Position numbers and translations under genes: made by a program. Shown here one piece after another: positions 1 to 7,288 of a stretch of 42,319 bases of DNA. The notes beneath the pieces are model-generated. The model did no database searches. It saw only the letters and a list, made by a program, of their open reading frames with translations, and was not told the origin of the DNA. Each line of letters opens with the position of its first letter. The first letter of the stretch is position 1. Source of the DNA: Simkaniaceae bacterium (GTDB lineage Bacteria; Chlamydiota; Chlamydiia; Chlamydiales; JACRBE01); contig JAIPIG010000019.1 of assembly GCA_021734805.1 (NCBI GenBank), positions 1 through 42,319 on the forward strand, in the 5' to 3' direction.

Positions 1-17
1 CAAGCCGAGGCGGCTTG
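1..17 (-). terminator. Hairpin downstream of tRNA-Ser
   Basis: A perfect 7-bp stem with a 3-nt loop (CAAGCCG AGG CGGCTTG) lies just past the 3' end of the tRNA-Ser gene on the minus strand. A T-run would fall outside the window, so terminator function is inferred from position and stem only. Confidence 0.45.
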
Positions 18-30
18 GCCTTTGTTATTT

Positions 31-117
31 CGGAAGAAGAGGGATTCGAACCCTCGATGCATTTTACTGCATACACGCTTTCCAAGCGTGCTCCATCGGC
101 CACTCGGACATTCTCCC
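31..117 (-). tRNA. tRNA-Ser(GGA)
   Basis: The reverse complement folds as a class II tRNA. The acceptor GGGAGAA pairs with TTCTTCC (one G-U pair), followed by discriminator G. The anticodon stem CACGC/GCGTG frames the loop TTGGAAA, giving anticodon GGA (serine, UCC/UCU codons). A long variable arm and a T-arm with GAGGG/CCCTC complete it. The 3' CCA is not encoded, so it must be added after transcription. Confidence 0.95.
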
Positions 118-168
118 CTATGCTGTGTAATTGGGGTGATTAACTGAGAGGGAATTTTAAAGAAATCG

Positions 169-1221
169 ATGAAAAGAAACAAGCTTAATGCTATAATTTT
201 GCACTTCATCATAAAAAAAACAGGGTTAAACATGGCGTGTGCAGCTTCCGTTCCCACCCCCTTACCACTTCCGTTTTGCGACTATGTTGCTTATAGAACG
301 GAGTCTACAATGGGGAACCCTCCTTTTTATCCTATTGATACTGAGGAGTCCCTAGAAAGATTAATTACCCTTCTCAATTTATCCGAATCCGAAGTGAGCA
401 GTCTTCTGACGACTTTTAAAACAGATCGTATTTTTATTCAAAAAGTGCTTTTGACTAAAGAAATGGGAAGACATGCCGTTTTAACAGATAGGGGCATGCA
501 GTTAATTGCCTCTCACTATCGTGAAAAGTACAATTATCCAATTGAAGTGGCCTATCCTAGGAATATTTTATCTAAAATCGACGCAATGCGAAAAGCCCAT
601 CCTTTTTTTGGCCTCATTATAACCCAACCACGCCTTAGTCATGTCATCCCCATTTTTTGTCATCAGAGCGAGAAAGACCACAAACTTTATATTTTATTTT
701 TAGATTCGCTCGGGTCTTTTTCACATGAGACATCCAATGAACTGAGAGTTTTTTTCACGAAAAACACTCCTACGGATAGTGTTTTATTATTCACCGATAA
801 ACCAAGACAGGCATCTCGCTATGGGTGCCAACAAGACGCCCTCGTCACACTCAAATATACGATGCGCCATTGCACCGACACTAAACCCTCCCATATGCCG
901 GATATTTTAGACATCACAAAGCGGGAAGACTCCTCCATTTTTAAAACCCCATCATGCTGGGTTCCCGGAGCCCAAATTTTTAGAGATCTCGATGGCCGAT
1001 TTGATGGTGTTGTCATTAATAAAAGAAGCGAGACTGTTTTAGATCTGCGCAAACGCTATACCACAACCATAGAACAACTCTGGAAAATGGAGTTCGATAA
1101 AGGGAAATGCGAGATCGAATCTAGAACCGTAACGAGATCCGTTTGCAGTTTTCTACATCGAAAAGCCCTCGCTTATAGAAAGTATATTCTAGACCGCTAT
1201 TTCCCTCCTGCAGAGGGATAA
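169..1221 (+). CDS. Putative cysteine-protease-like effector (C48/C55-type motif order)
   Basis: A 350-residue protein I do not recognise as a named gene. The middle third has the residue order of Ulp1/YopJ-clan cysteine proteases: His158 in a SHVIPIF strand, Asp179 in the LFLDSLG strand, Gln214, and Cys220 in a YGCQQDAL segment at a helix start. In those families the motif is His, acidic residue, Gln, then Cys. Chlamydiae are known to secrete deubiquitinase-like and YopJ-like effectors, so a host-directed role is plausible, but this is inference from motif spacing. There is no clear signal peptide, which would fit type III secretion. The start is uncertain: ATG codons at 232 (residue 22) and 310 are alternatives. 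It stands alone between tRNA-Ser and the metal transporter. Confidence 0.6.
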   Translation: MKRNKLNAIILHFIIKKTGLNMACAASVPTPLPLPFCDYVAYRTESTMGNPPFYPIDTEESLERLITLLNLSESEVSSLLTTFKTDRIFIQKVLLTKEMGRHAVLTDRGMQLIASHYREKYNYPIEVAYPRNILSKIDAMRKAHPFFGLIITQPRLSHVIPIFCHQSEKDHKLYILFLDSLGSFSHETSNELRVFFTKNTPTDSVLLFTDKPRQASRYGCQQDALVTLKYTMRHCTDTKPSHMPDILDITKREDSSIFKTPSCWVPGAQIFRDLDGRFDGVVINKRSETVLDLRKRYTTTIEQLWKMEFDKGKCEIESRTVTRSVCSFLHRKALAYRKYILDRYFPPAEG

Positions 1222-1287
1222 CCCAAACCCTCTTTGTTTTAATTATATCTCCATGTTAACCTAGGCTGAGATGTCTTTGGAGTCTTT

Positions 1288-2172
1288 ATGAGAAAACTGT
1301 TATTATTTGTTTTTTGCCTATCCTCTCTTTTTTTCTTTATAGGATGTCAAAAAAAAGAAACCCTAAAATCTTCTTCCGTTATTCTTGTCAGCGTTGCGCC
1401 TTATTACCCTATTGTCTCAGAACTCGCTCAAGGCGTTGCTACCGTTGAAGTCGTCGTTCCTAAAGATAGCAATGTTCATTTTTATGAACCGACTCCCTCT
1501 GATATTAATAAACTTGCCAATGCGGCCATTTGGTTTGGGACAGGCGATGTCTTCGAAAAGAAAATGTTGCCGGCGCTTGAAGCGCGAAGCCCACTTAATT
1601 ATGTCGACTTATCAAAAAGCGTCGAGCTCATCCCCTCTTCCGACAACTTATGCCACTCCCATCATCACGACGGACATAGCCATGACCATTCGGGCTATCC
1701 CGACCTACATATTTGGATGAGTCCCGTTTTGATGAAAGAACAAGTCAATGCCATGCTATCTTATTTGATTCTTTGGAAACCCGAAGAGGCGGAGCGCTTC
1801 CAAGAAAATGCCGCGGTGGTTTGCAAAGACCTAGATGAACTCAATCATAAAATTCAGACGATCCTCGCCCCTTACCAAGGAGATGCAGTCCTTCTTTCAC
1901 ACCCTGCATTAGGTTATTTTTGTCAGACCTATGGACTAGAACAACTCTCTATCGAGTGCGAAGGGAAAACCCCGTCTCCTCGCGATATGGAGCGCCTCCT
2001 TAAACATCTCGATCATACACAAATCAGATGCGCCTTTAGCCAACCTCAATTCGATAATCGAGCTCTTGTAAAAATTGCAAACGACTTGTCCATCCCAACT
2101 TACTCAATGGATCCCTATGCTATTGATTATTACAAAAATCTTTTCACAATTGCGAGTGAGATAGCCCAGTGA
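1288..2172 (+). CDS. znuA: Metal ABC transporter substrate-binding lipoprotein (ZnuA/TroA family)
   Basis: A cluster A-I solute-binding protein that would capture Zn2+ (or Mn2+) for the downstream permease. A hydrophobic signal ends in a lipobox with Cys20 (FFIGC). Expected metal ligands are visible as His64 (NVHFYEP), His141 (DLHIWMSP), His205 (SHPALGYF) and Asp275 (MDPYA). Between the first two ligands lies a His-rich loop, residues 123-134, with several His and Asp, typical of zinc-specific members. At 294 residues it has normal family length. A Shine-Dalgarno sequence (TTTGGAG) precedes the ATG. The stop overlaps the GTG start of the ATPase by 4 nt, so the three genes form one operon. Zinc rather than manganese is inferred from the His-rich loop. 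Confidence 0.9.
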   Translation: MRKLLLFVFCLSSLFFFIGCQKKETLKSSSVILVSVAPYYPIVSELAQGVATVEVVVPKDSNVHFYEPTPSDINKLANAAIWFGTGDVFEKKMLPALEARSPLNYVDLSKSVELIPSSDNLCHSHHHDGHSHDHSGYPDLHIWMSPVLMKEQVNAMLSYLILWKPEEAERFQENAAVVCKDLDELNHKIQTILAPYQGDAVLLSHPALGYFCQTYGLEQLSIECEGKTPSPRDMERLLKHLDHTQIRCAFSQPQFDNRALVKIANDLSIPTYSMDPYAIDYYKNLFTIASEIAQ

Positions 2173-2891
2173 TTGATTTTAAAGATGTCCGATTTTCCTA
2201 TGATCGCGCATTGATTTTAAAGGATATTTCATTCCACATCAATCAAGGTGAATTGATTGGTATTGTGGGACCGAATGGCGGTGGAAAAACGACCCTTCTT
2301 AAACTGTTGATGGGACGGCTCACACCTTCTAGCGGCTCGATTTCAATCTCAGGACAGTCGCCCTTTGCATTCCGCACCTCGATCGGCTACGTGCCTCAAG
2401 TGGCGCATTTTGACAGAGAATTCCCTCTCACGACTATCGATCTCGTACTGATGGGATGTACTCAACACTTAAGCGCATGGGGTTATTTTAAGGAAGAAGC
2501 CCAAAAGCTCGCTGAGGAAGCGCTCAACAAGGTGGGACTGCTTGAAAAAAAAGATGAGCTATTCGGACAATTATCAGGTGGACAAGCGCGCCGCGCTCTC
2601 ATTGCAAGAGCCTTGGTCAGCTCACCTTCACTTTTGCTTCTCGATGAACCGACGGCCAATATTGATGTCGAAGCGGAAAGTGCGATTTGCGATCTTATCG
2701 TAAGCCTGAAAAAACAAATGACGATTTTAATGGTGACACATGAGCTCCCGGGGATTATCCCTCATGTCGATCGCGTCCTATGTATTCAAAATACCCTATC
2801 GATTTTATCCCCGGAAAGTGTTTGTAAACACACAGCTATTGGAATTTATCACACGCCACAAAAGACAAACCAAGAGCGTTGTGATGATTGA
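2169..2891 (+). CDS. znuC: Metal ABC transporter ATP-binding protein
   Basis: A 240-residue ABC ATPase energising the metal importer. Visible motifs are Walker A GPNGGGKTT (around residues 35-43), the Q-loop GYVPQ, the signature LSGGQARR and Walker B LLLLDEPTA, followed by the H-loop VTHEL. The start is GTG at 2169, chosen because it overlaps the substrate-binding protein stop and begins the conserved IDFKDVRFSY strand. It overlaps the permease gene by 8 nt, so translational coupling through the operon is likely. Confidence 0.93.
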   Translation: MIDFKDVRFSYDRALILKDISFHINQGELIGIVGPNGGGKTTLLKLLMGRLTPSSGSISISGQSPFAFRTSIGYVPQVAHFDREFPLTTIDLVLMGCTQHLSAWGYFKEEAQKLAEEALNKVGLLEKKDELFGQLSGGQARRALIARALVSSPSLLLLDEPTANIDVEAESAICDLIVSLKKQMTILMVTHELPGIIPHVDRVLCIQNTLSILSPESVCKHTAIGIYHTPQKTNQERCDD

Positions 2892-3702
2892 GTTTTTTCA
2901 AAATAATATCTTTTTATTGATGGGTCTTACCGCCGCTCTTTTTGCCTCTTTTTCATCAGGTATTGTCGGCTCATACGTCGTATCAAAGCGCATTGTCTTC
3001 CTTGCAGGGGGCATTTCCCATTCCGTTTTAGGTGGGATGGGCCTTTTCCTCTATCTTAACCGCGTTTTTCATCTTCCTTGGCTCAATCCCTACTTAGGAG
3101 CCTTTGTTTTTGCGATTATTTCTGCATATTTAATTGGCTGGATCCACCTCAAACACAAGCAACGAGAAGACACGGTCATTGCAGCCCTTTGGGCCTTTGG
3201 AATGTCTATTGGAGTTATTTTTGTCTCCCTCACTCCCGGATATAGTGTCGAAATCATCCAGTTTTTATTCGGCAATCTCCTTTGGACGAGCTCGCTTGAC
3301 CTCCTTTTTCTTCTCCTATTGAATGTTGTCATTGGGACACTCGCCCTTCTTTTTCACCGCAAATTTCTCATGATCTGCTTTGATGAAGACCAAGCCTATC
3401 TCCAAGGCGTTTCCTCCTCCCGCCTCTACTTTCTCCTCCTTTCGATGATCGCCGTCACAGTCGTAGCGCTCGTCCAAGTGATCGGAGCCATCTTAATCAT
3501 CGCGATGCTCTGCCTTCCGGCTGCAACTGCAAACCTGTTCAATAAACGCCTCTCGAAAATGATCTTCTCGGCGATTTTCTTTTCGCTTATTTTCAGTATT
3601 TTAGGCACCCTCTTCTCCTATCTTTTTAATTGGCCTCCCGGAGCAACAATTGCCCTTACCTCAACGGTAGGCTATCTCCTATCCGTTATGATCAAACGGT
3701 AA
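2884..3702 (+). CDS. znuB: Metal ABC transporter permease (ABC-3 family)
   Basis: A 272-residue integral membrane protein with about eight hydrophobic segments, of the ZnuB/TroC ABC-3 family. It forms the channel of the importer encoded by the two upstream genes. The open frame continues upstream inside the ATPase gene, but the ATG at 2884 gives the expected start (MIEFFQNNIF) and length. Recognisable family features are the segment around GGISHSVLGGMG after the second helix and the ALVQVIGAILIIAMLCLP stretch near the C-terminus. Order and overlaps show one transcript with the two genes before it. Confidence 0.92.
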   Translation: MIEFFQNNIFLLMGLTAALFASFSSGIVGSYVVSKRIVFLAGGISHSVLGGMGLFLYLNRVFHLPWLNPYLGAFVFAIISAYLIGWIHLKHKQREDTVIAALWAFGMSIGVIFVSLTPGYSVEIIQFLFGNLLWTSSLDLLFLLLLNVVIGTLALLFHRKFLMICFDEDQAYLQGVSSSRLYFLLLSMIAVTVVALVQVIGAILIIAMLCLPAATANLFNKRLSKMIFSAIFFSLIFSILGTLFSYLFNWPPGATIALTSTVGYLLSVMIKR

Positions 3703-3726
3703 AAAATTTTTTACACCGGTATGAAC

Positions 3727-3755
3727 TTGACTTTCATTGAGTTTTACTTTAAGAT
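3727..3755 (+). promoter_or_regulatory. Candidate sigma-70-type promoter for rplU-rpmA-obgE
   Basis: TTGACT (3727-3732) and TAAGAT (3750-3755) are separated by 17 nt, in the 157-nt gap before rplU. Both boxes are plausible for the chlamydial housekeeping sigma factor. The 5' leader would be about 95 nt. Prediction by eye only. Confidence 0.4.
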
Positions 3756-3859
3756 TATGCCGATAAAATAGATAAATCCGTCTTTTCTCGAATTTTAGTG
3801 TGACTATACCGATAGTTATTCGATAGCGGATGGAATGTAAATAATTTTTTGGAGGACTG

Positions 3860-4174
3860 ATGTACGCAATTATCAGAAGCGGCAGTAAACAATACCGCGT
3901 GCAGGAAGGCGATACAATCGATGTTGAATTACTTGAATCTCAAGAAGGACAGACTGTTGAATTCGATGAAATCCTATTCTATAACAACGGATCGGATATC
4001 AAAGTAGGAACGCCCCATATCAGTGGATTCACTGTTGAAGGTGAAATCTTAGATGAAGTGAAAGGTCCTAAAGTCATTGCCTTTAAATACAAAATGCGCA
4101 AAAGCAGTAGAAAAAAAGTGGGACACCGTCAAAAATATTCTAGAGTGAAAATTACAAAGATTAAGGGAGCGTAA
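3860..4174 (+). CDS. rplU: 50S ribosomal protein L21
   Basis: A 104-residue L21 starting [18 protein letters not shown], which is the family signature. The basic C-terminal tail ([15 protein letters not shown]) contacts 23S rRNA in known ribosomes. A strong GGAGG Shine-Dalgarno lies 5 nt before the ATG. It is followed after 5 nt by rpmA and then obgE, the common bacterial L21-L27-Obg order. Confidence 0.98.
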   Translation: MYAIIRSGSKQYRVQEGDTIDVELLESQEGQTVEFDEILFYNNGSDIKVGTPHISGFTVEGEILDEVKGPKVIAFKYKMRKSSRKKVGHRQKYSRVKITKIKGA

Positions 4175-4179
4175 CGTCA

Positions 4180-4434
4180 ATGGCTCATAAGAAAGGTCAA
4201 GGATCGACACGTAACGGTCGCGATTCAGAATCAAAACGCCTTGGTGTGAAAAAAACGCAAGGTCAATATGTTAAAGCGGGAAACATACTCGTTCGTCAAC
4301 GCGGTACAAAATGGCATCCCGGTAAAAACGTAGGAATGGGAACTGATTTCACTCTGTTTTCAACAGTAGAAGGAACAGTTGCTTTCAGAAAAGCAGATAA
4401 AACTGTTGTTTCTGTCATTCCTCTTAATGCATAA
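4180..4434 (+). CDS. rpmA: 50S ribosomal protein L27
   Basis: An 84-residue L27 with the conserved N-terminus [16 protein letters not shown] and the central block [21 protein letters not shown]. The N-terminal tail reaches the peptidyl-transferase centre in characterised ribosomes. It begins directly with mature AHKKG, so no N-terminal processing extension of the Firmicutes type is present. Co-transcribed with rplU and obgE by spacing. Confidence 0.98.
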   Translation: MAHKKGQGSTRNGRDSESKRLGVKKTQGQYVKAGNILVRQRGTKWHPGKNVGMGTDFTLFSTVEGTVAFRKADKTVVSVIPLNA

Positions 4435-4458
4435 CCATCTTTAAAGGAGAGCCGGGTC

Positions 4459-5481
4459 ATGTTTGTCGACCAAGTCAAACTCAATTTAAGAGCAGGCAAA
4501 GGCGGCAATGGGATCATTGCCTGGCGCCGAGAAAAATTTATTCCTAAAGGTGGCCCTTGTGGGGGTGACGGTGGATCGGGCGGCTGCGTCATCATCGAAG
4601 CCTCTCATGACATCTATGCTCTTGATAAATACCGCAATACAACACACATCACTGCTGAAAACGGTGGACAAGGCGGCACTAACCGATGCCATGGTAAAAA
4701 TGGCAAAGACCGCATTATCCTCGTCCCTTGTGGTACTCTTGTGATTGATTCCGCATCGGGTGAAATCCTTCACGATTTAACACAAGACAAACAACGCGTT
4801 GTCATCTGTCAAGGTGGAAAAGGCGGGAAAGGCAACGATGCCTTTAAGACTCCAACCAATCGCGCCCCTCATATTTGTACTAATGGCCGTCAAGGCGAAT
4901 CCATTGATATCGAACTCGAACTTAAAATGATCGCCGATATCGGTTTTGTTGGCATGCCCAATGCCGGAAAATCAACCCTCCTCTCAAACATCACGGCTCA
5001 TAAAGTCAAAATAGGCGACTATCCCTTCACCACGCTCGTCCCTAATTTGGGATTCATTCAATTCCCTGATTTCACGCGGCTTACCTTTGCCGATATCCCG
5101 GGACTCATCCAAGGCGCACACCTCAACAAAGGCCTCGGTTTTGAGTTTCTCAAACATATAGAACGAACCGCTTCCTTAATTTTTGTCCTCGATGCATCGG
5201 ATCCCCTATGCTCACCTATTGAAGCCTTTCAAATCCTGCTTAAAGAACTCAACTCCTATTCGACAGCCCTAATGCAAAAGCCATTTCTAGTCGCACTAAA
5301 TAAATGCGAATGCGAAGAATCTCAAGAACAAATCAATGAGTTCACGGCTAAATTTCCCTCATTCAACACGGTCATCATTTCTGCAAAAGAACAACTCCAT
5401 CTCGATCAACTCGTCGATAAAATCCAAGCCATCACCCCTAAAAATGTTGAAGTTGAAGCTGAGCCCCTCCTCGTTTATTAA
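4459..5481 (+). CDS. obgE: GTPase ObgE/CgtA
   Basis: A 340-residue Obg GTPase involved in 50S assembly and stress signalling. The glycine-rich Obg fold covers residues 1-158. The G domain follows with the P-loop GMPNAGKS (165-172), the DIPG switch (212-215), NKCE as G4 and ISA as G5. The G4 motif is NKxE rather than the usual NKxD. The length ends with the G domain, so the optional C-terminal OCT domain is absent. An AAAGGAGAG Shine-Dalgarno precedes the ATG. It is third in the rplU-rpmA-obgE unit. Confidence 0.96.
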   Translation: MFVDQVKLNLRAGKGGNGIIAWRREKFIPKGGPCGGDGGSGGCVIIEASHDIYALDKYRNTTHITAENGGQGGTNRCHGKNGKDRIILVPCGTLVIDSASGEILHDLTQDKQRVVICQGGKGGKGNDAFKTPTNRAPHICTNGRQGESIDIELELKMIADIGFVGMPNAGKSTLLSNITAHKVKIGDYPFTTLVPNLGFIQFPDFTRLTFADIPGLIQGAHLNKGLGFEFLKHIERTASLIFVLDASDPLCSPIEAFQILLKELNSYSTALMQKPFLVALNKCECEESQEQINEFTAKFPSFNTVIISAKEQLHLDQLVDKIQAITPKNVEVEAEPLLVY

Positions 5482-5500
5482 CTCACCTTACGCGAAAATG
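5480..5500 (+). repeat. Short dispersed repeat copy
   Basis: Twenty-one nucleotides (AACTCACCTTACGCG then AAAATG) recur at 39871-39891 with one mismatch. Here they begin at the obgE stop codon; at 39 kb they mark the edge of an inserted repeat inside a decayed toxin gene. The exact recurrence is visible; its mobility is inferred. Confidence 0.4.
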
Positions 5501-5562
5501 CTGTTTAAAAAACCCTCAAACCGCCATCTTAATAAAAAAACCTATTTTTGTTGAGAGGACTC

Positions 5563-5880
5563 ATGCAAAACTCCAAAATGGAAGGATCAGATGTTTTTTA
5601 TCAAGACGTCGATCGCCACTTAATCAAGGAATTTAAACTCTATTTCAACCTTCTCATCAACTCATTTAACAACAATGATCTGAATAGCGAATGTGACTAT
5701 ATGGGGCGTTTGACAAGTTTAATTCATAAGCTCGAAGCCTATAAAAAACTCCCCCATGGATTGAAAGAGATGGTTGATCGGGTTAAATATATCCAAAACC
5801 ATATTGAAAATATCCAAGAGATGCAAGAAATCGATCCTGAAATCAAAAAAGTTCAAGAATCTCTCGATAAAATGGGCTAA
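5563..5880 (+). CDS. Small helical protein of unknown function
   Basis: A 105-residue protein that I do not recognise. It is rich in Lys, Glu, Asn and Leu with no membrane segment, and looks almost wholly alpha-helical. The C-terminal 40 residues (YIQNHIENIQEMQEI onward) have a heptad-like pattern suggesting a short coiled coil. The ATG at 5563 is preferred over earlier codons because GAGAGGA lies 7 nt upstream. It follows obgE by 81 nt and ends 7 nt before the convergent MFS gene. It could be a small secretion chaperone or structural protein, but nothing visible proves it. Confidence 0.65.
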   Translation: MQNSKMEGSDVFYQDVDRHLIKEFKLYFNLLINSFNNNDLNSECDYMGRLTSLIHKLEAYKKLPHGLKEMVDRVKYIQNHIENIQEMQEIDPEIKKVQESLDKMG

Positions 5881-5887
5881 TCCAAAT

Positions 5888-7168
5888 TTAATCGATGTAG
5901 TCAAAACGTCGATTGCGCTTTTGTGCTTTTTTATAGTTTTGATGTGCAAGCAAAATCACTAGCGCTATCAGTAGAAAGAGTGCCGCTACATAATAGATCC
6001 AATCGATATTGATTTCTGCTGAGAGCAATCCCCCTAAAAGAGGACCAACAATCCAACCGAGCGCCATCATTGATTGACTAAGTCCCATGACTTTTCCCTG
6101 CATATTGATGGGGGCAGAGAATGAAATGAGATTAAGAATATTGCTCATTCCAATCCCGGCAAATACGGCCGAAATCACATAGATCCAACTAAATGCGGTA
6201 TAGTAATAGGCGATTGATGTAAGGAGAATCAAAACAAAAGTAGCGGCAATTCCAATTTTTGCTACAGTAGAGCTCGCCAACTTTTTCAGCAAAAACCAAT
6301 TAAATAATGAACCACCTAGCGACCATGCCAGGCCAAATCCAACTAAGACCCAAGAAACCTCCAACTCCGATACGCGAAATCGTTCAATTGAAAACGGCGA
6401 AAACCATTGAATGGTCATTCCCCATCCAACCACCCAAAAGAAATAAATCACATAATACCAACGCACCTCGCGAATCTTGAATGAGGTGGCGATATTTTTA
6501 AATCCGCGCCATATTTCAACATCAAACTTTTTCGTTCTTGTCGCCCTGGTCTCTTTAAATAACGCCGCCACAGCCCAAAGTGCAATCATCGCGAGAAGCG
6601 CTGAAACTAAAAAAGGCAGTGCAGGATTAAATAAGTGATATAGAGCGTGATCGGAAAAATATCCACCGATCACCATTGCCATAATCCAGCTGATTCCGGC
6701 CGTCATCGCAATGAGTCCATAATGGCGCCCTCTCAACCGTTCCGTTGGACACATATCTGCAATGGAAGCCAAACAAATAGCTAAATTTCCCGCTACAAAA
6801 CCGCAAATTAATCGCCCAATGACGAGAAGCACATAGCTATGCACTAAAATCCCAATCGCCGATAAGACATAACCGATGACAGCCCCAATCAACGTGACAA
6901 AAAAAGCCTTTTTTCTTCCAAAATGATCCGCGAGATCCCCAATAAACGGGGCCCCAAATAACTGAGCCAAGGGGAAAACAGCATAAAGAAGGCCAATTAA
7001 GAAATTGCGAACACCTTGTGAAGCCTCAGCAGATACCATCCCATACGAAGGATCTAAAAGCAACGGCCCAAAAATTGCAAAGACAAGCGCAAAGCCAAAA
7101 TTATCGAGAAAAAAGATAAAATAAACGGGGAATAAAGACGATCGTCTCATTTCAAGCTTGGTTGCCAT
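5888..7168 (-). CDS. MFS transporter, drug:H+ antiporter-like
   Basis: A 426-residue membrane protein with about 12 hydrophobic segments. After the second helix it carries the MFS motif A in the form GDLADHFGRKKAFF, and it has the first-half layout of TetA-like (DHA1) transporters. The substrate cannot be read from the sequence; TetA-like chlamydial transporters may export drugs or move metabolites. The start MATKLEMRRSS is the first in-frame ATG. It converges on the small helical protein upstream and is separated from the glycine-zipper gene by a terminator, so it probably has its own promoter. Confidence 0.85.
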   Translation of the reverse strand: MATKLEMRRSSLFPVYFIFFLDNFGFALVFAIFGPLLLDPSYGMVSAEASQGVRNFLIGLLYAVFPLAQLFGAPFIGDLADHFGRKKAFFVTLIGAVIGYVLSAIGILVHSYVLLVIGRLICGFVAGNLAICLASIADMCPTERLRGRHYGLIAMTAGISWIMAMVIGGYFSDHALYHLFNPALPFLVSALLAMIALWAVAALFKETRATRTKKFDVEIWRGFKNIATSFKIREVRWYYVIYFFWVVGWGMTIQWFSPFSIERFRVSELEVSWVLVGFGLAWSLGGSLFNWFLLKKLASSTVAKIGIAATFVLILLTSIAYYYTAFSWIYVISAVFAGIGMSNILNLISFSAPINMQGKVMGLSQSMMALGWIVGPLLGGLLSAEINIDWIYYVAALFLLIALVILLAHQNYKKAQKRNRRFDYID

Positions 7169-7235
7169 AGATAAGTCCCTAGCTAATCACACTATTGACT
7201 CCCCTATTGCATACCCCTTTTATTTCTGAAAAGAA

Positions 7236-7267
7236 AAAAGGCATCTTCTGAAACGAAGATGCCTTTT
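7236..7267 (-). terminator. Rho-independent terminator
   Basis: A 13-bp perfect stem (AAAAGGCATCTTC paired with its complement) encloses a 6-nt loop. On the minus strand it continues into a T-run. It lies 21 nt past the stop of the glycine-zipper gene and would end that transcript before the MFS gene. Confidence 0.85.
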
Positions 7268-7288
7268 AATCGAGTTAACAATAGCCGG

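Noticed and set aside
2740-2883. Long N-terminal extension of the metal permease inside the ATPase gene
   Set aside because: Permeases of this family start near MIEFFQNN; the extension only reads the ATPase gene in another frame.
3699-3719. AT palindrome GTAAAAAATTTTTTAC after the metal permease as a terminator
   Set aside because: The stem is almost only A-T pairs with no loop or following T-run, so it is not a credible terminator.
4486-4773. Minus-strand frame within obgE
   Set aside because: Cysteine- and serine-rich translation with no motif, fully antisense to a conserved gene.
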